64,000 nucleotides of DNA, from positions 1 through 64,000 of the forward strand of contig NZ_LODW01000047.1 in NCBI RefSeq assembly GCF_002914525.1. Direction: 5' to 3'. The translations under genes and the position numbers were made by a program. The notes below the pieces were generated by a model, which was not told the origin of the DNA, made no database searches, and saw only the letters and a program-made list of their open reading frames with translations. Below, one piece after another: positions 1 through 8,187 of this stretch. The first letter of the stretch is position 1. Each line of letters begins with the position of its first letter. The stretch comes from Rhizobium hidalgonense. GTDB taxonomy: Bacteria > Pseudomonadota > Alphaproteobacteria > Rhizobiales > Rhizobiaceae.

Positions 1-1
1 G

Positions 2-507
2 GACGTCGAGCAGGCGATATCGGCGCGCATCAACGCCTATGCCCACGCGCATGACATTCTGCTGCAGAAGAACTGGCTGTCTGCGACCATGGACACGATC
101 GTCGGGGCGGCCGCGAGCAATCTCGGACTTGAGTCGGTCTCAGAGCAAGTGGTCCGCCAGGCACACTGAACCCCCAGGCCGCGTTAGCGTTCGCCCTGGT
201 GCTACACGAGCTTGTCACGAATGCGACGAAGTACGGCGCCCTGTCGGGGGATTCCGGGGTGGTCGAAATCGAGTGGTCCCTGCGTCGAGAAGCGGGCGGT
301 GATCGCCTCGACGTCCGGTGGCGAGACCGCGGCGGCCCGACTGTGGAAGCTCTGAAAAGGAGGGGCTTCGGCTCCCGGCTCATCTATTCCAGCCTGTCTG
401 CTTTCGGAAATGTCGCTGTTGATTATGCCCCGAAGGAACTGATACTCAGCCTCGACGCATCGCTCCAGAGCCTGCAAGATCAAAATTGCTCCGACTCTCC
501 GACGTAG
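2..507 (+). pseudogene. HWE/HisKA_2 histidine kinase, 3' part, frameshifted
   Basis: C-terminal part of a rhizobial HWE-type sensor kinase, cut by the window edge. The first reading frame carries the phosphoacceptor region with the motif ARINAYAHAHDILLQKNW (residues 9-26) and then stops at 167-169. The ATP-binding domain resumes in another frame as LNPQAALAFALVLHELVTNA, followed by TKYGALS, a ..WRDRGGP.. G-box and GFGSRLI. The frame changes between about 130 and 166. Kinases of this family phosphorylate a partner receiver protein in stress or light signalling. The receiver gene at 624-1007 converges on it. The frameshift is seen directly; whether it is real or a sequencing error cannot be decided here. 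Confidence 0.85.
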
Positions 508-623
508 AACAGCGTGGTGCCGACCCTACAGATCAGGGTCCGTACAAGCGAGAAAGATGACGCCAACCACTCCGAACCACTGATGGGATTCTTCGCTAAG
601 GCTTAGTGTCCGGCGAAGACCGT

Positions 624-1007
624 TCAGTGGAAGGTAGGCTCGCTCGCGACGCGATGCGTTCTTGCGCGGGCGTTTTTGGCTGCCATAGACAACGCATCCG
701 CTATTCTTTCGGGGCAGGTCGGCTTGCTGATGGCAGGTCGCCCCTTCGGGTTTTCGATAAGGCCGGGGTTCACGGTAAAATACACCACCCCAAGTCCGAA
801 TCCAGAAAAGAGGGCTCGGGCGATCGACGGCCCGGTGAGCCCATCCCCCAGCCGGACGTCGATGATGGCGATGTCGGCCACCGAGCCGAGCTCCAGCGCC
901 TCAGATTTGTTTCCCGCGATGCCCGCGATTTCGAATCCGGCGTCGATCGCGACATCCTCGATCGCCAGAGCAATTCCCAGTTCGTCTTCGACTATGAGCA
1001 GGCGCAT
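624..1007 (-). CDS. Single-domain response regulator (CheY-like receiver)
   Basis: 127-aa stand-alone receiver domain, a phosphotransfer partner of histidine kinases with no output domain. It shows the acidic pair in MRLLIVEDELG, the phosphoacceptor Asp in AIIDVRL, the switch Thr in VYFTVN and the conserved Lys in AISKPT, so it should be phosphorylatable. The start at 1007 is chosen over an upstream ATG (1046) because GGAGA lies six bases before it. It converges on the broken HWE kinase at 2-507; such receivers often pair with HWE kinases, so that kinase may have been its partner (inference). Confidence 0.88.
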   Translation of the reverse strand: MRLLIVEDELGIALAIEDVAIDAGFEIAGIAGNKSEALELGSVADIAIIDVRLGDGLTGPSIARALFSGFGLGVVYFTVNPGLIENPKGRPAISKPTCPERIADALSMAAKNARARTHRVASEPTFH

Positions 1008-1236
1008 GTTTCGTCTCCGGGGATGGCTCCAAAATCGGCACGGCACCCTCTGGCGTCGTCAATCGAAAACACTCCCCACCACAACCGGTTCCACGCGTAA
1101 GACTTGAGTCGCAGCCATCCCCAACCTAGGTCCGAGGTCGTCCGAGACCCGCCGACGACATGCAGGCGGCGCACCATGAGGCATGTTCATTTATAAGAAT
1201 TCTGATATCTTCCGCGTTCGAACGGGAGTGAGCGTT

Positions 1237-1464
1237 ATGTTTACCGCGAGTTTGATTCCGGAAGCCTATTACTGGGCGCGTTCAGCAAAGCACTTCGACG
1301 GGAAGCTCACTGTTGTGCAAGTCTCGACTGTCTTCGGAGAAGATCCCATCTATTGGACCCTTGCACTACTGGGCACAGACCAGCACGCAATGCCTTGCGA
1401 TTTCGAGATCATCGGACCATTGGTGCTCCCGGACGAGAATCCCATGCGGCATGCCGCCGAGTAG
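1237..1464 (+). CDS. Small hypothetical protein
   Basis: A 75-aa protein starting MFTASLIPEAYYWARSAKHF. I do not recognise the family. The start at 1237 is preferred to an in-frame ATG at 1183 because GGGAG lies just upstream. It has no signal peptide or membrane segment and is acidic at its C-terminus. It stands alone between the receiver gene and a minus-strand hypothetical gene. Confidence 0.5.
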   Translation: MFTASLIPEAYYWARSAKHFDGKLTVVQVSTVFGEDPIYWTLALLGTDQHAMPCDFEIIGPLVLPDENPMRHAAE

Positions 1465-1598
1465 TGTGTTCCTCCGGCTGCAGGCGAACGCCATCGCGAA
1501 GGACTCCCACGTCGGGCGATGAGAAGAGGGCAGCACGACTGAGTGGACCGACGGTCTCGCCCGGTCCGGGCTCGGGAAGCGGTGGCGGGAAGCTCGAT

Positions 1599-1913
1599 CT
1601 AGTCGGGAGGACTCGGTCCACCTTCGGCGACGTTGACCACCAAGGTTCGGTCATCGGTTCCTGTGACGACGAAATCGACCCGATAGGTCTCGCCGCCATA
1701 TGACAGCTCGACGCCTTCGCATGACCACCGGGCGACGTTCGGATCAACGTCGAGAAGACAGGCAAAGTCGCGGGAGTCCTGGCTCCGTAAGAACAGAGGC
1801 CCGGCGCGCTTGATAGTGGCGAGCGGATTATAGAAGCGAGGAGGCTGGTTCGCGGGACGACATCGCCCGGCGGCCTCTCGTAGGGAATGCTCTTCATGGC
1901 ACCCTCGAAACAC
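1599..1913 (-). CDS. Hypothetical protein resembling a TnsA-type endonuclease N-terminal segment
   Basis: 104-aa frame. The middle (FLRSQDSRDFACLLDVDPNV, then a Trp/Glu strand and YRVDFVVTG) resembles the pattern in which TnsA-like PD-(D/E)XK nucleases place RS..E..., a short strand and a DF motif, but the catalytic ExK is not evident and the protein is short. A second frame opens at 1897 with MKSIPYERPPG, which reads more like a natural N-terminus and runs into this frame within about 20 codons. A one-base frameshift near 1860 is therefore possible. Function not assigned. Confidence 0.4.
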   Translation of the reverse strand: MFRGCHEEHSLREAAGRCRPANQPPRFYNPLATIKRAGPLFLRSQDSRDFACLLDVDPNVARWSCEGVELSYGGETYRVDFVVTGTDDRTLVVNVAEGGPSPPD

Positions 1914-2062
1914 TACGGAATGGCGGACGCCGAACTATGTCCGGCAGTCGGTCAACGTGTCAGTGCCCAGGCGTAGCGAGCGATGTAAAACACGATAGCG
2001 AGAACGGATAGAGAACGGAAGACGCGGCGTCAAGGATCTTTCACCAGGATCGATTTTTTCTT

Positions 2063-2404
2063 TCACGCGAGTTGGTCCTTCTTCTCGCCGCGCCAATAGC
2101 TGTCGATGATATGACGACCGTTGCCCAAGATGCGCTCGCCCAGTTCGGGGTCGCCTCCTTGCAAGGTCTCGGGATCCCCACCGCATAGACGGACGAACGC
2201 AACCTGCTGGACGGTGAAGGTGAAGTAGTCTTGGTGGGTGGGTTCGAAGGCCAGCCTGGCGTCCCTGATGCCGTTCTCGACCTCGGCAGCAGCGTCAGAG
2301 ATCGCCTTGAAGACGGTGTCGAGCATCCTGCGTTCGGCCGCCTCCCTTATTCCGAGGAAGCGTCTCTGATCGGGTGATGGCGGCGTGCAGGTGTTCTCGG
2401 TCAT
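2063..2404 (-). CDS. Hypothetical protein
   Basis: 113-aa soluble, acidic protein starting [18 protein letters not shown]. The family is not recognised; it has a helical N-terminal half and a conserved-looking patch ([19 protein letters not shown]). The start at 2404 is preferred to the ATG two codons upstream because AAAGAGG then has a normal spacing. It is transcribed divergently from the cold-shock gene at 2531. Confidence 0.55.
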   Translation of the reverse strand: MTENTCTPPSPDQRRFLGIREAAERRMLDTVFKAISDAAAEVENGIRDARLAFEPTHQDYFTFTVQQVAFVRLCGGDPETLQGGDPELGERILGNGRHIIDSYWRGEKKDQLA

Positions 2405-2530
2405 CGTCATCCTCTTTCACGTCAATCAGATATCGCGAGCCTCGTGAAGCACGCGCGGTGGCTATGCTTGCCTGGTATCGCGCACCGGTTTATGAATGCG
2501 CCTCCAAAAACCAGAGCATCGGAGAAGTTG

Positions 2531-2731
2531 GTGGCAAACGGCACGGTAAAGTTTTTCAATCAGGACAAGGGCTTCGGCTTCATCACGCCGGACAACGGCG
2601 GTCAGGACGTCTTCGTTCACATCTCTGCCGTTCAGGGCGGATCGCTCCGCGACGGCCAGGCTGTCAGCTACGAGCTCGGCCAGGATCGCAAGACCGGGAA
2701 GTCCAAAGCCGAGAACGTCCGGCCAGCCTGA
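2531..2731 (+). CDS. Cold-shock protein, CspA family
   Basis: 66-aa OB-fold RNA/DNA chaperone. It carries RNP1 (KGFGFITP) and RNP2 (VFVHISAV), and its whole length matches a single cold-shock domain. The start is the GTG at 2531, giving VANGTVKFF, with GGAGA five bases upstream; longer upstream openings would add an unrelated basic N-terminus. Csp proteins melt mRNA structure and act as antiterminators. A hairpin terminator follows at 2746-2775. The window has a second csp gene at 28453, and both are followed by the same 22-bp sequence. Confidence 0.92.
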   Translation: MANGTVKFFNQDKGFGFITPDNGGQDVFVHISAVQGGSLRDGQAVSYELGQDRKTGKSKAENVRPA

Positions 2732-2745
2732 TCGCGGCCAACAAA

Positions 2746-2775
2746 AAAGGCCGGGGCGAAATCGCACCGACCTTT
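2746..2775 (+). terminator. Rho-independent-type hairpin after csp
   Basis: A 13-bp stem with two mismatches (AAAGGCCGGGGCG / CGCACCGACCTTT) around an AAAT loop, 14 bases after the csp stop codon. The T-rich tail is weak, so termination strength is uncertain. Confidence 0.55.
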
Positions 2776-2794
2776 CATTCGTCTACCTATCCCT

Positions 2795-2816
2795 GCCAGT
2801 ACATCCGTGGTCAAAG
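2795..2816 (+). repeat. 22-bp exact repeat, copy 1 (downstream of csp)
   Basis: The sequence beginning GCCAGTACAT and ending GGTCAAAG is identical to 28415-28436, which also lies just beyond a cold-shock gene. Here it has the same orientation as the csp gene, 64 bases after its stop. Confidence 0.8.
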
Positions 2817-3319
2817 CAAGTCGACGAGGCATCGCGAGCGGCACTATTTCCAGCGCTCATCAGCTATGCCGATGGACGGTATGTAGTGGCGCAATCTGTC
2901 GATATCAAGGCAGATGTCTCATCTACCTGTTCGCTGACGGAGCGCCGCCGTTCCCTGGACTTCGCCGCGCTCCTTGCAGCGCGCAGCTCCTCGATCGTCG
3001 GCTGCCACCATCCATCCCCGCATTCTCTCGTATTCTCCCGGCTGCGCTCTCGCCGGCCACGTATGAACGAGTTCTTCAAGCGTCGCCGCCCTCCGTCCGG
3101 CCCAGACATGCTCGTCGTCCGCATCTGGATGATGCTCGGCAACAGACCGGCCGCTCCAATGGCGGGAGATCGTCGCTCGGGACAGGCAGACGCTTCCTCC
3201 GTTCGGACGTCCTGCGCTTTGTCTTCGCCTCTTCTTCCGTACCGTTGCGCGCCCTCCTCGGGATCGACGAGCTCGCCTGTTGTCTCTGTCAGGACGATAA
3301 TCCCGTCGACAGTCGTGGC
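2817..3319. other. Stretch without a supportable gene
   Basis: All frames here read as Arg/Ser-rich translation. The longest minus-strand frame (2864-3142, ending ..EQVDETSALISTDCATTYRPSA) has one plausible segment, WWQPTIEELRAARSAAKSRE, but no start or ribosome site that I would defend. Confidence 0.35.
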
Positions 3320-3407
3320 GTAGTCCGTTGATCACGGACGACTTGCGGAGTGCTTTAGGCACCTTGTAACCTGCTATTTTCTTCGGAATGCTGTTTTTCT
3401 TTGCCAT
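2919..3407 (-). pseudogene. Small basic rhizobial protein, apparently disrupted after the N-terminus
   Basis: Starts MAKKNSIPKKIAGYKVPKAL at 3407 with a strong AAGGGAGGT ribosome site. This Lys-rich start resembles small conserved rhizobial proteins whose sequence then continues into an Ala-rich helix. Here, after about 29 residues (..RKSSVINGL), the frame turns into a low-quality Arg-rich sequence to 2919, so I believe the native 3' part is lost or frameshifted. Only about 3320-3407 is convincing. Family membership is from memory and unverified. Confidence 0.4.
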
Positions 3408-3590
3408 TTCGACCTCCCTTCCCGCGAGCCAAAACGCCCGGTCATCCGGATCGTTTTCCTGTAACCGCAGCAATCTTGGGAAACTGAAGGAAAGACCAGA
3501 GATGGCCACTAAATTGAACGCGAGCTTCTCGTTACAGATGGTTAGGAAGGTTGCTCCCATGGTCCGGACGGTGAACGGGCAAAGCGCTGA

Positions 3591-4637
3591 CTAAAGCGTT
3601 TTTGAGACTACAACCCCAACCCTCTTCAGGCCCCATAGTCGCAGCAATTCAGCTGGAGCCGAGATCTCTGCCGCGATGACGTAAGGGTCTCCGGAGAATC
3701 TCGAGCTCGTGGCGTCTGGCGTCTTGATTGGGAGCCCGTGCCCCATGTTCCTGACCGAATAGAAAGCTAACTTCAGACCGTCTGCGGCCCGCCACGACTG
3801 CAATCTGCCCCATGGTTTTTCCTCCGCACGTCCGCTTCTGTCGGCGATGCCCTGGACTTCGAGCCACTGAGCGACGCATGCAAGGGCGTTGGCCGGGTTC
3901 ACGGTCCGATCGTCCATGCCCTGCCAGATGGCTATCGGCGGCCACTGCTTGATCTCGGAGGAGATTTCCGTGACGGGTCGCCCCCAGCCACCAGGCGGGG
4001 GCGTCGCGCCCGACTTCATCGCTCGTAACGCGGACATCGCATCTCGGGCCGATCCGAGGGGCATGCCGGCGATGATCGCGGCGCCTGCAAACAGTGCCGG
4101 ATAATTGGCAACGAGCGCGCCCGTCATCGCCCCGCCTGCAGACAGACCTGTGACAAAGATCCTCGAGCGGTCGATGCGATGTTTTTCGCATGCATGTTCG
4201 ATCATCTGCCGGATGGAGAGCACTTCTCCTCGGTCTCTGGCGACGGCGCTCGGGCGGAACCAGTTGAAGCATCGCTGCGAATTATTGGCGCTCCTCTGCT
4301 CGGGATAAAGGAGAACGAAACCGCGTTCCTTTGCGAGCCTAGAGAAGCCGGCGGCACCATCCAGGCTTTCGGGTGTCTGCCGGCAGCCATGAAGGACGAC
4401 CACAAGCGCCGGGCGTTTCGGCAGCCGTGCTGCCGGCACGAAGGTTTTCATGATCAGCCGGCCGGGATTGCTTCCAAACGCGGTCGTCTCGACCAGAACC
4501 GGTTTCGCGGCACGCGGTGTCGGCCTCGCGCGTTTCGCCTTGTTTCCAGGCGCCTTGAAGGCCTTCTCGAGCAGCCTGCTGAACTTCTTCTGGGATTTGA
4601 GGGCACGCGCCAGTGTTTTGCCGAAGCCGAACTTCAT
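3591..4637 (-). CDS. PHB depolymerase-family esterase (alpha/beta hydrolase)
   Basis: 348-aa esterase of the poly-3-hydroxyalkanoate depolymerase/LpqC type, hydrolysing polyester or small esters. An N-terminal basic linker (residues 1-60) leads into LVVVLHGCRQTPESLDGAAG (oxyanion region), the lipase box GLSAGGAMT (nucleophile Ser), the acid region in IWQGMDDRTVNP and the His in NMGHGLPI. No signal peptide is evident, so it is probably cytoplasmic. Its ATG overlaps the stop of the Nudix gene (ATGA at 4634-4637), showing co-translation with that gene. Confidence 0.9.
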   Translation of the reverse strand: MKFGFGKTLARALKSQKKFSRLLEKAFKAPGNKAKRARPTPRAAKPVLVETTAFGSNPGRLIMKTFVPAARLPKRPALVVVLHGCRQTPESLDGAAGFSRLAKERGFVLLYPEQRSANNSQRCFNWFRPSAVARDRGEVLSIRQMIEHACEKHRIDRSRIFVTGLSAGGAMTGALVANYPALFAGAAIIAGMPLGSARDAMSALRAMKSGATPPPGGWGRPVTEISSEIKQWPPIAIWQGMDDRTVNPANALACVAQWLEVQGIADRSGRAEEKPWGRLQSWRAADGLKLAFYSVRNMGHGLPIKTPDATSSRFSGDPYVIAAEISAPAELLRLWGLKRVGVVVSKTL

Positions 4638-5074
4638 ACGCCCGTCGCCTCGAGCCGCGACAACTGCGTCCGCAGGCCCGGCTGCGCGGCTTTACGACTT
4701 GCATCCTTCAACAGGAACCACTGCGTCTTGCGAAATCCCGCTTCAGGAAACGTCGCGGCAATCCTGGAAACTTTCAAAAGATGAACGGTGACCGTGTAGC
4801 GGTTCGTACTACTGTCCTTTTGATAGGCAAAGCTGCCGACGGGGGTGCTGTCGACGTCACCGATGAACGCCTCCCTCAAGGCCGTCGCGCTACTCGTTTC
4901 GCGGCTCTCGATATGGCCTTTCGGAACGCCCCATCGACCGTTGCGTCGACTGCCGACCAAAAGCACTTCGAGACGTCCCTTCGCATTTCGTCGATAACAG
5001 ATGGCGCCTGCCTGCGCGACATCGAGGCCGGTGTCATCGGTCAGAGCTTGGTTTTGTGTTGACTCCTGCACCAT
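4634..5074 (-). CDS. Nudix hydrolase with an incomplete Nudix box
   Basis: 146-aa Nudix-fold protein. The fold is clear from GAICYRRNAKGRLEVLLVGS, WGVPKGHIE and a C-terminal FRKTQWFLL. The Nudix box reads GHIESRETSSATALREAF and then jumps to IGDVDSTPVGSF. The canonical REUXEEXGU needs two Glu right after REAF, and these with about five residues are absent, as if EEAGV had been deleted in frame. Without them metal binding and NDP-X hydrolysis should be impaired. The start at 5074 is chosen for GGAGG seven bases upstream; an ATG at 5161 lacks a ribosome site. It is translationally coupled to the esterase at 3591. Confidence 0.85.
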   Translation of the reverse strand: MVQESTQNQALTDDTGLDVAQAGAICYRRNAKGRLEVLLVGSRRNGRWGVPKGHIESRETSSATALREAFIGDVDSTPVGSFAYQKDSSTNRYTVTVHLLKVSRIAATFPEAGFRKTQWFLLKDASRKAAQPGLRTQLSRLEATGV

Positions 5075-5311
5075 GAACGGCCTCCGATACGGCTCGCAAA
5101 CTAGGGTGATGACACTGGCGGGTCCAGTTTTTTTCGTCTTACATTTGCGAAACTTGAACATGCCGCGGGGTTTCGGCGTTGGCGATGGTCAATCGAGAGA
5201 TGCCAAGTTGTCCCGCCAGGCTTGAGACATCCCACCCTACCACTCGGCCCCGATCTGAGCTCGAGTAGGAGGCTTTTCTTCGCCGACGTCAGACGTGTGC
5301 GTTTCCTGTCC

Positions 5312-6100
5312 TCAAACGGTCGGGACGGTGCCACCGTCGACCACCAGCTCCGTGCCATGGATTGAGGAGGCGCGTTCGGACGCCAGGAACGCGATGGCTT
5401 CGGCAACCTCATATGGCTCGGCCCCGCGTCCGATCGGGATTCCGCCGATCCAGCCCATAACGGCTTGCCGCGCTTCCTCGTACGTGCCGCCATTGGCAGT
5501 CTGCATACTCTTCACCAACTCGACGGCACCCTCTGTCATGATCCAGCCGGGGCAGACGATGTTGACCCGCACACCCTTTGAACCGAGTTCTTTGGAAATG
5601 GACTTGCTGTAGGTCCTCAGAGCCGCCTTGGCGGCGGCATAGGCCGTGGTCGACTCGGGAAGGGGCAGCACCGACTGAGTCGAGGTAATGTGCACCACCG
5701 CGCCATTGCCCCGCTCAATCATCTGCGGGATCAGCAGGCGATCAAGACGAACCGTCGCTAGAAGGTTCAGGTTCAGTTCCGAGAGCCAGATTTCGTCTGT
5801 CAGCGCGACAAAGCCGCCGGGCGGCATGGCCGATCCCCCGAGATTGTGGGCCAGAATATCGATCCCGCCAAAACGCTCTAGCGCTGTCTTAGCCAAGGCT
5901 TCCCCGCCCTCGGCTGTAGTGAGATCCGCCTGGACGAACTCGGCGCCTTCGATGGGCTCAGCGGCTCCTCGGGCTGCAGTAATTACGCGAGCGCCGCCAG
6001 CCACGAAACGTTCCACGGCAGCGCGGCCTAGGCCTTTGGTGCCGCCGCTGACAAGTACGCGTTTTCCGGCGAATTCGGTCGGATTGGATTGCAGGCTCAT
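5312..6100 (-). CDS. Short-chain dehydrogenase/reductase (SDR)
   Basis: 262-aa classical SDR, an NAD(P)H-dependent oxidoreductase of unknown substrate. The nucleotide-binding glycine motif is GGTKGLGRA (residues about 19-27). HNLGG stands in the usual NNAG position. The catalytic Ser is in HITSTQS, and Tyr/Lys are in TAYAAAKAAL. The C-terminal GTELVVDGG is typical. GGAGGT precedes the ATG, which overlaps the stop of the SnoaL-like gene at 6097, so the two form an operon opposite a LysR gene. Confidence 0.93.
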   Translation of the reverse strand: MSLQSNPTEFAGKRVLVSGGTKGLGRAAVERFVAGGARVITAARGAAEPIEGAEFVQADLTTAEGGEALAKTALERFGGIDILAHNLGGSAMPPGGFVALTDEIWLSELNLNLLATVRLDRLLIPQMIERGNGAVVHITSTQSVLPLPESTTAYAAAKAALRTYSKSISKELGSKGVRVNIVCPGWIMTEGAVELVKSMQTANGGTYEEARQAVMGWIGGIPIGRGAEPYEVAEAIAFLASERASSIHGTELVVDGGTVPTV

Positions 6101-6426
6101 ATGGTTACCTCCAGAAATTTGATGGTGTCGTTTTCAAGCTCGAAACGGTAGGTGAAGCGGAGCGGGCTGCCCGGGAAGTCGCCATGCGCGGGGCCTTCAA
6201 CTACGATCTGCCGACCTTCGTGGCGAACCGTGTCGGGAGTGAAGATCGCCTTGACCGGGATCACAGCCTCTTCGATCAGCTTGCGCACGGCGGCACGGCC
6301 CTGGAGGCGCTCTCCGACTTCCACGAAGACCGCGTCCTCAGCGAAGGGTTTCAACATGCCTTCCACATCGAGGCGTGCGTTAGCCTCGACGTAGGCAGCG
6401 ATGGGTTCGGGCAATTCAATAGGCAT
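6097..6426 (-). CDS. SnoaL/NTF2-like protein
   Basis: 109-aa NTF2-fold protein. Features are IAAYVEANARLDVEGMLKPF, AEDAVFVEVGERLQGRAAVR and a C-terminal Arg/Phe-rich strand, the usual arrangement of small SnoaL-like polyketide cyclase or isomerase relatives. Substrate unknown. First gene of a two-gene operon with the SDR (4-bp overlap), ribosome site AAGGGAG. A palindrome lies just upstream at 6439-6456. Confidence 0.85.
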   Translation of the reverse strand: MPIELPEPIAAYVEANARLDVEGMLKPFAEDAVFVEVGERLQGRAAVRKLIEEAVIPVKAIFTPDTVRHEGRQIVVEGPAHGDFPGSPLRFTYRFELENDTIKFLEVTI

Positions 6427-6438
6427 TCAGCGGCTCCC

Positions 6439-6456
6439 TTGACATGATCACGTCAA
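6439..6456. promoter_or_regulatory. Candidate operator between SnoaL/SDR operon and LysR gene
   Basis: TTGACATGATCACGTCAA is an 18-bp palindrome broken only at one symmetric pair of positions. It abuts the ribosome site of the minus-strand operon, in the divergent gap with the LysR gene. Its role as a LysR or other operator is inferred from symmetry and position alone. Confidence 0.45.
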
Positions 6457-6671
6457 AGTACGGATTAATGCCTCCTGCGATAACCGGGCCAATCCGGGAC
6501 GTCGCATTGCGAAAAGCGGGACAATAGCAGAAGCAGTCTATCCAAATTTGATGCCGGCTTTGCGATTACGATGCATTCCGCCGGAGCGGGCCGCATTTCG
6601 CGACCCGGAAGCCGTCCGATAGGATGTTAGGCGGGATAATCGAGGATGAGACGTTACGAAAAGGGGGAAAA

Positions 6672-7568
6672 ATGACGCGGTCCGCACTTGCCGATCTTGA
6701 TGCTGTTCTTAGCATCGCACGGCTCGGGTCGTTCAGGGCTGCCGCCTTGGACCTCGGCATATCGACGACAGCCTTGAGTAATTCCATAGCGAAACTCGAA
6801 CAGCGCCTCGGCATACGTCTGTTCAACAGGACGACGCGAAGCGTATCGCTCACCGATGCGGGAAAGACGTTCGTCGAGCGGGTCGGGCCGGCGGTGACCG
6901 ACATACACGACGCCATGCTGGCGGCGCAGTCGCTTCAGGCAGTTCCCACGGGCACATTGCGCATCAACGCATTTGCCACGGCAGCTCGCGAAGTGATGGA
7001 GCCGCTCATCCTTTCGTTTCTGCAACGCTACCCACAGGTGCATGTCGATCTGGTCACGGAAGGGCGGATCGTCGATATCGTCGCGGCCGGTTTCGACCTC
7101 GGCCTGCGGCCTGCCGACCTGGTCCCGGCCGATATGATCGCCGTGCCTCTGGGCCTGAAGCGCAGCAATGCCGTCGTCGCCTCGCCGGAGTTCCTCTTCA
7201 AGCACGGTAGGCCCCTGGTTCCAACCGACCTTTACCGGTTTCGCTGCATCCGTGCGCGTCTTCCCAACAACGCGCTGTTCCGGTGGAAATTCGAAAAGGA
7301 CGGGAACGCGGTACAGATTGATGTGCAGGGCTCTATCACGCTCGACGAGCCGAGCTTGGTTAAAATAGCTGCGTGGCACGGAGTTGGATTGGGATACGTC
7401 ATGGAAGCAGACGTGCGCGAGGACATTGCGGCCGGCCGGCTTGTGCGCCTTCTGGAAGACTGGACACCAGCTCTGGCACCGTTGGCATTATATTATCCCG
7501 GAAGGAAAAACCCACCAGCTGCCTTCACCGCGTTTATCCAAGCTGCCCGCGAGTTCGCAAAGGCGTGA
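6672..7568 (+). CDS. LysR-family transcriptional regulator
   Basis: 298-aa LysR protein. The N-terminal winged helix has [40 protein letters not shown] and the LTDAG turn. The C-terminal effector domain starts at [19 protein letters not shown], in the CrgA-like subgroup style. The start at 6672 follows a purine-rich AAAAGGGGG; an in-frame ATG at 6624 lacks one. It is divergent from the SnoaL/SDR operon and so is its likely regulator (inference from the usual LysR arrangement). Confidence 0.93.
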   Translation: MTRSALADLDAVLSIARLGSFRAAALDLGISTTALSNSIAKLEQRLGIRLFNRTTRSVSLTDAGKTFVERVGPAVTDIHDAMLAAQSLQAVPTGTLRINAFATAAREVMEPLILSFLQRYPQVHVDLVTEGRIVDIVAAGFDLGLRPADLVPADMIAVPLGLKRSNAVVASPEFLFKHGRPLVPTDLYRFRCIRARLPNNALFRWKFEKDGNAVQIDVQGSITLDEPSLVKIAAWHGVGLGYVMEADVREDIAAGRLVRLLEDWTPALAPLALYYPGRKNPPAAFTAFIQAAREFAKA

Positions 7569-7808
7569 AGTTCTGGCGAACAACGGTCGTTATTCCAAGG
7601 GTTGGTCGACCGGCGGATTCCTAGCTCTTGTGGCATAAAGTCGTTATTTTGGAACATCCGCTGCTTCTGGTTCCGCCATTAGCTGCCGACCAAGATGGCT
7701 CAGCGCGCAAATTGCTGTATGTGATCTGCTCCTGCTCAAAGTCATGCCAGTCGCACGACGAAACAATCAGCTTTTCTACCAGACCACCCCTCTGGAAAAA
7801 TTGTAAAC

Positions 7809-7843
7809 TTCGTGCTACATATCCGACCAATCTGTAGTGCGAA
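7809..7843. promoter_or_regulatory. Inverted repeat upstream of hipB, candidate HipB operator
   Basis: TTCGTGCTACA (7809-7819) and TGTAGTGCGAA (7833-7843) form an 11-bp arm pair with two mismatches and a 13-bp spacer, ending nine bases before the hipB start. HipB-type antitoxins autoregulate through such repeats; the assignment is inferred. The rest of 7569-7808 shows no gene. Confidence 0.5.
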
Positions 7844-7851
7844 GGTGGCAA

Positions 7852-8187
7852 ATGCCGACACCTCATAACCCTCCGGCCGCTGTGCGGCGCGCGCTGCGCA
7901 AACTGGGCGCAGACATCCACGACGCACGTCGACGTCGCCGCCTGCCTATGGCGGTAGTAGCCGAACGTGCCTTCACCTCACGCTCAACGCTTCAAAAGAT
8001 CGAGGCCGGCGACACCAATGTCAGCATCGGCATCTATGCAGGCGTCCTCCAGGCACTCGGCCTGCTAGATGGGCTAAGCCAAGTCGCCGACATCAGTAAC
8101 GACAGCGTCGGCCAGGCTCTGGCCAGTGCGGAGTTGCCCAAGCACGCTCACCCAAAGCGATCGCCGGGATCGTCACGCGATGGCTGA
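7852..8187 (+). CDS. HipB-like antitoxin, helix-turn-helix
   Basis: 111-aa XRE-type DNA-binding protein. The HTH is at about residues 18-75 (LGADIHDARRRRRLPMAVVA, AFTSRSTLQKIEAG, NVSIGIYAGVLQALGL). The last 30 residues are disordered-looking and basic. The start at 7852 follows GAAGGTGG. Its stop overlaps the hipA start (8180), the standard antitoxin-first layout, and the protein should neutralise HipA and repress the operon. Confidence 0.9.
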   Translation: MPTPHNPPAAVRRALRKLGADIHDARRRRRLPMAVVAERAFTSRSTLQKIEAGDTNVSIGIYAGVLQALGLLDGLSQVADISNDSVGQALASAELPKHAHPKRSPGSSRDG

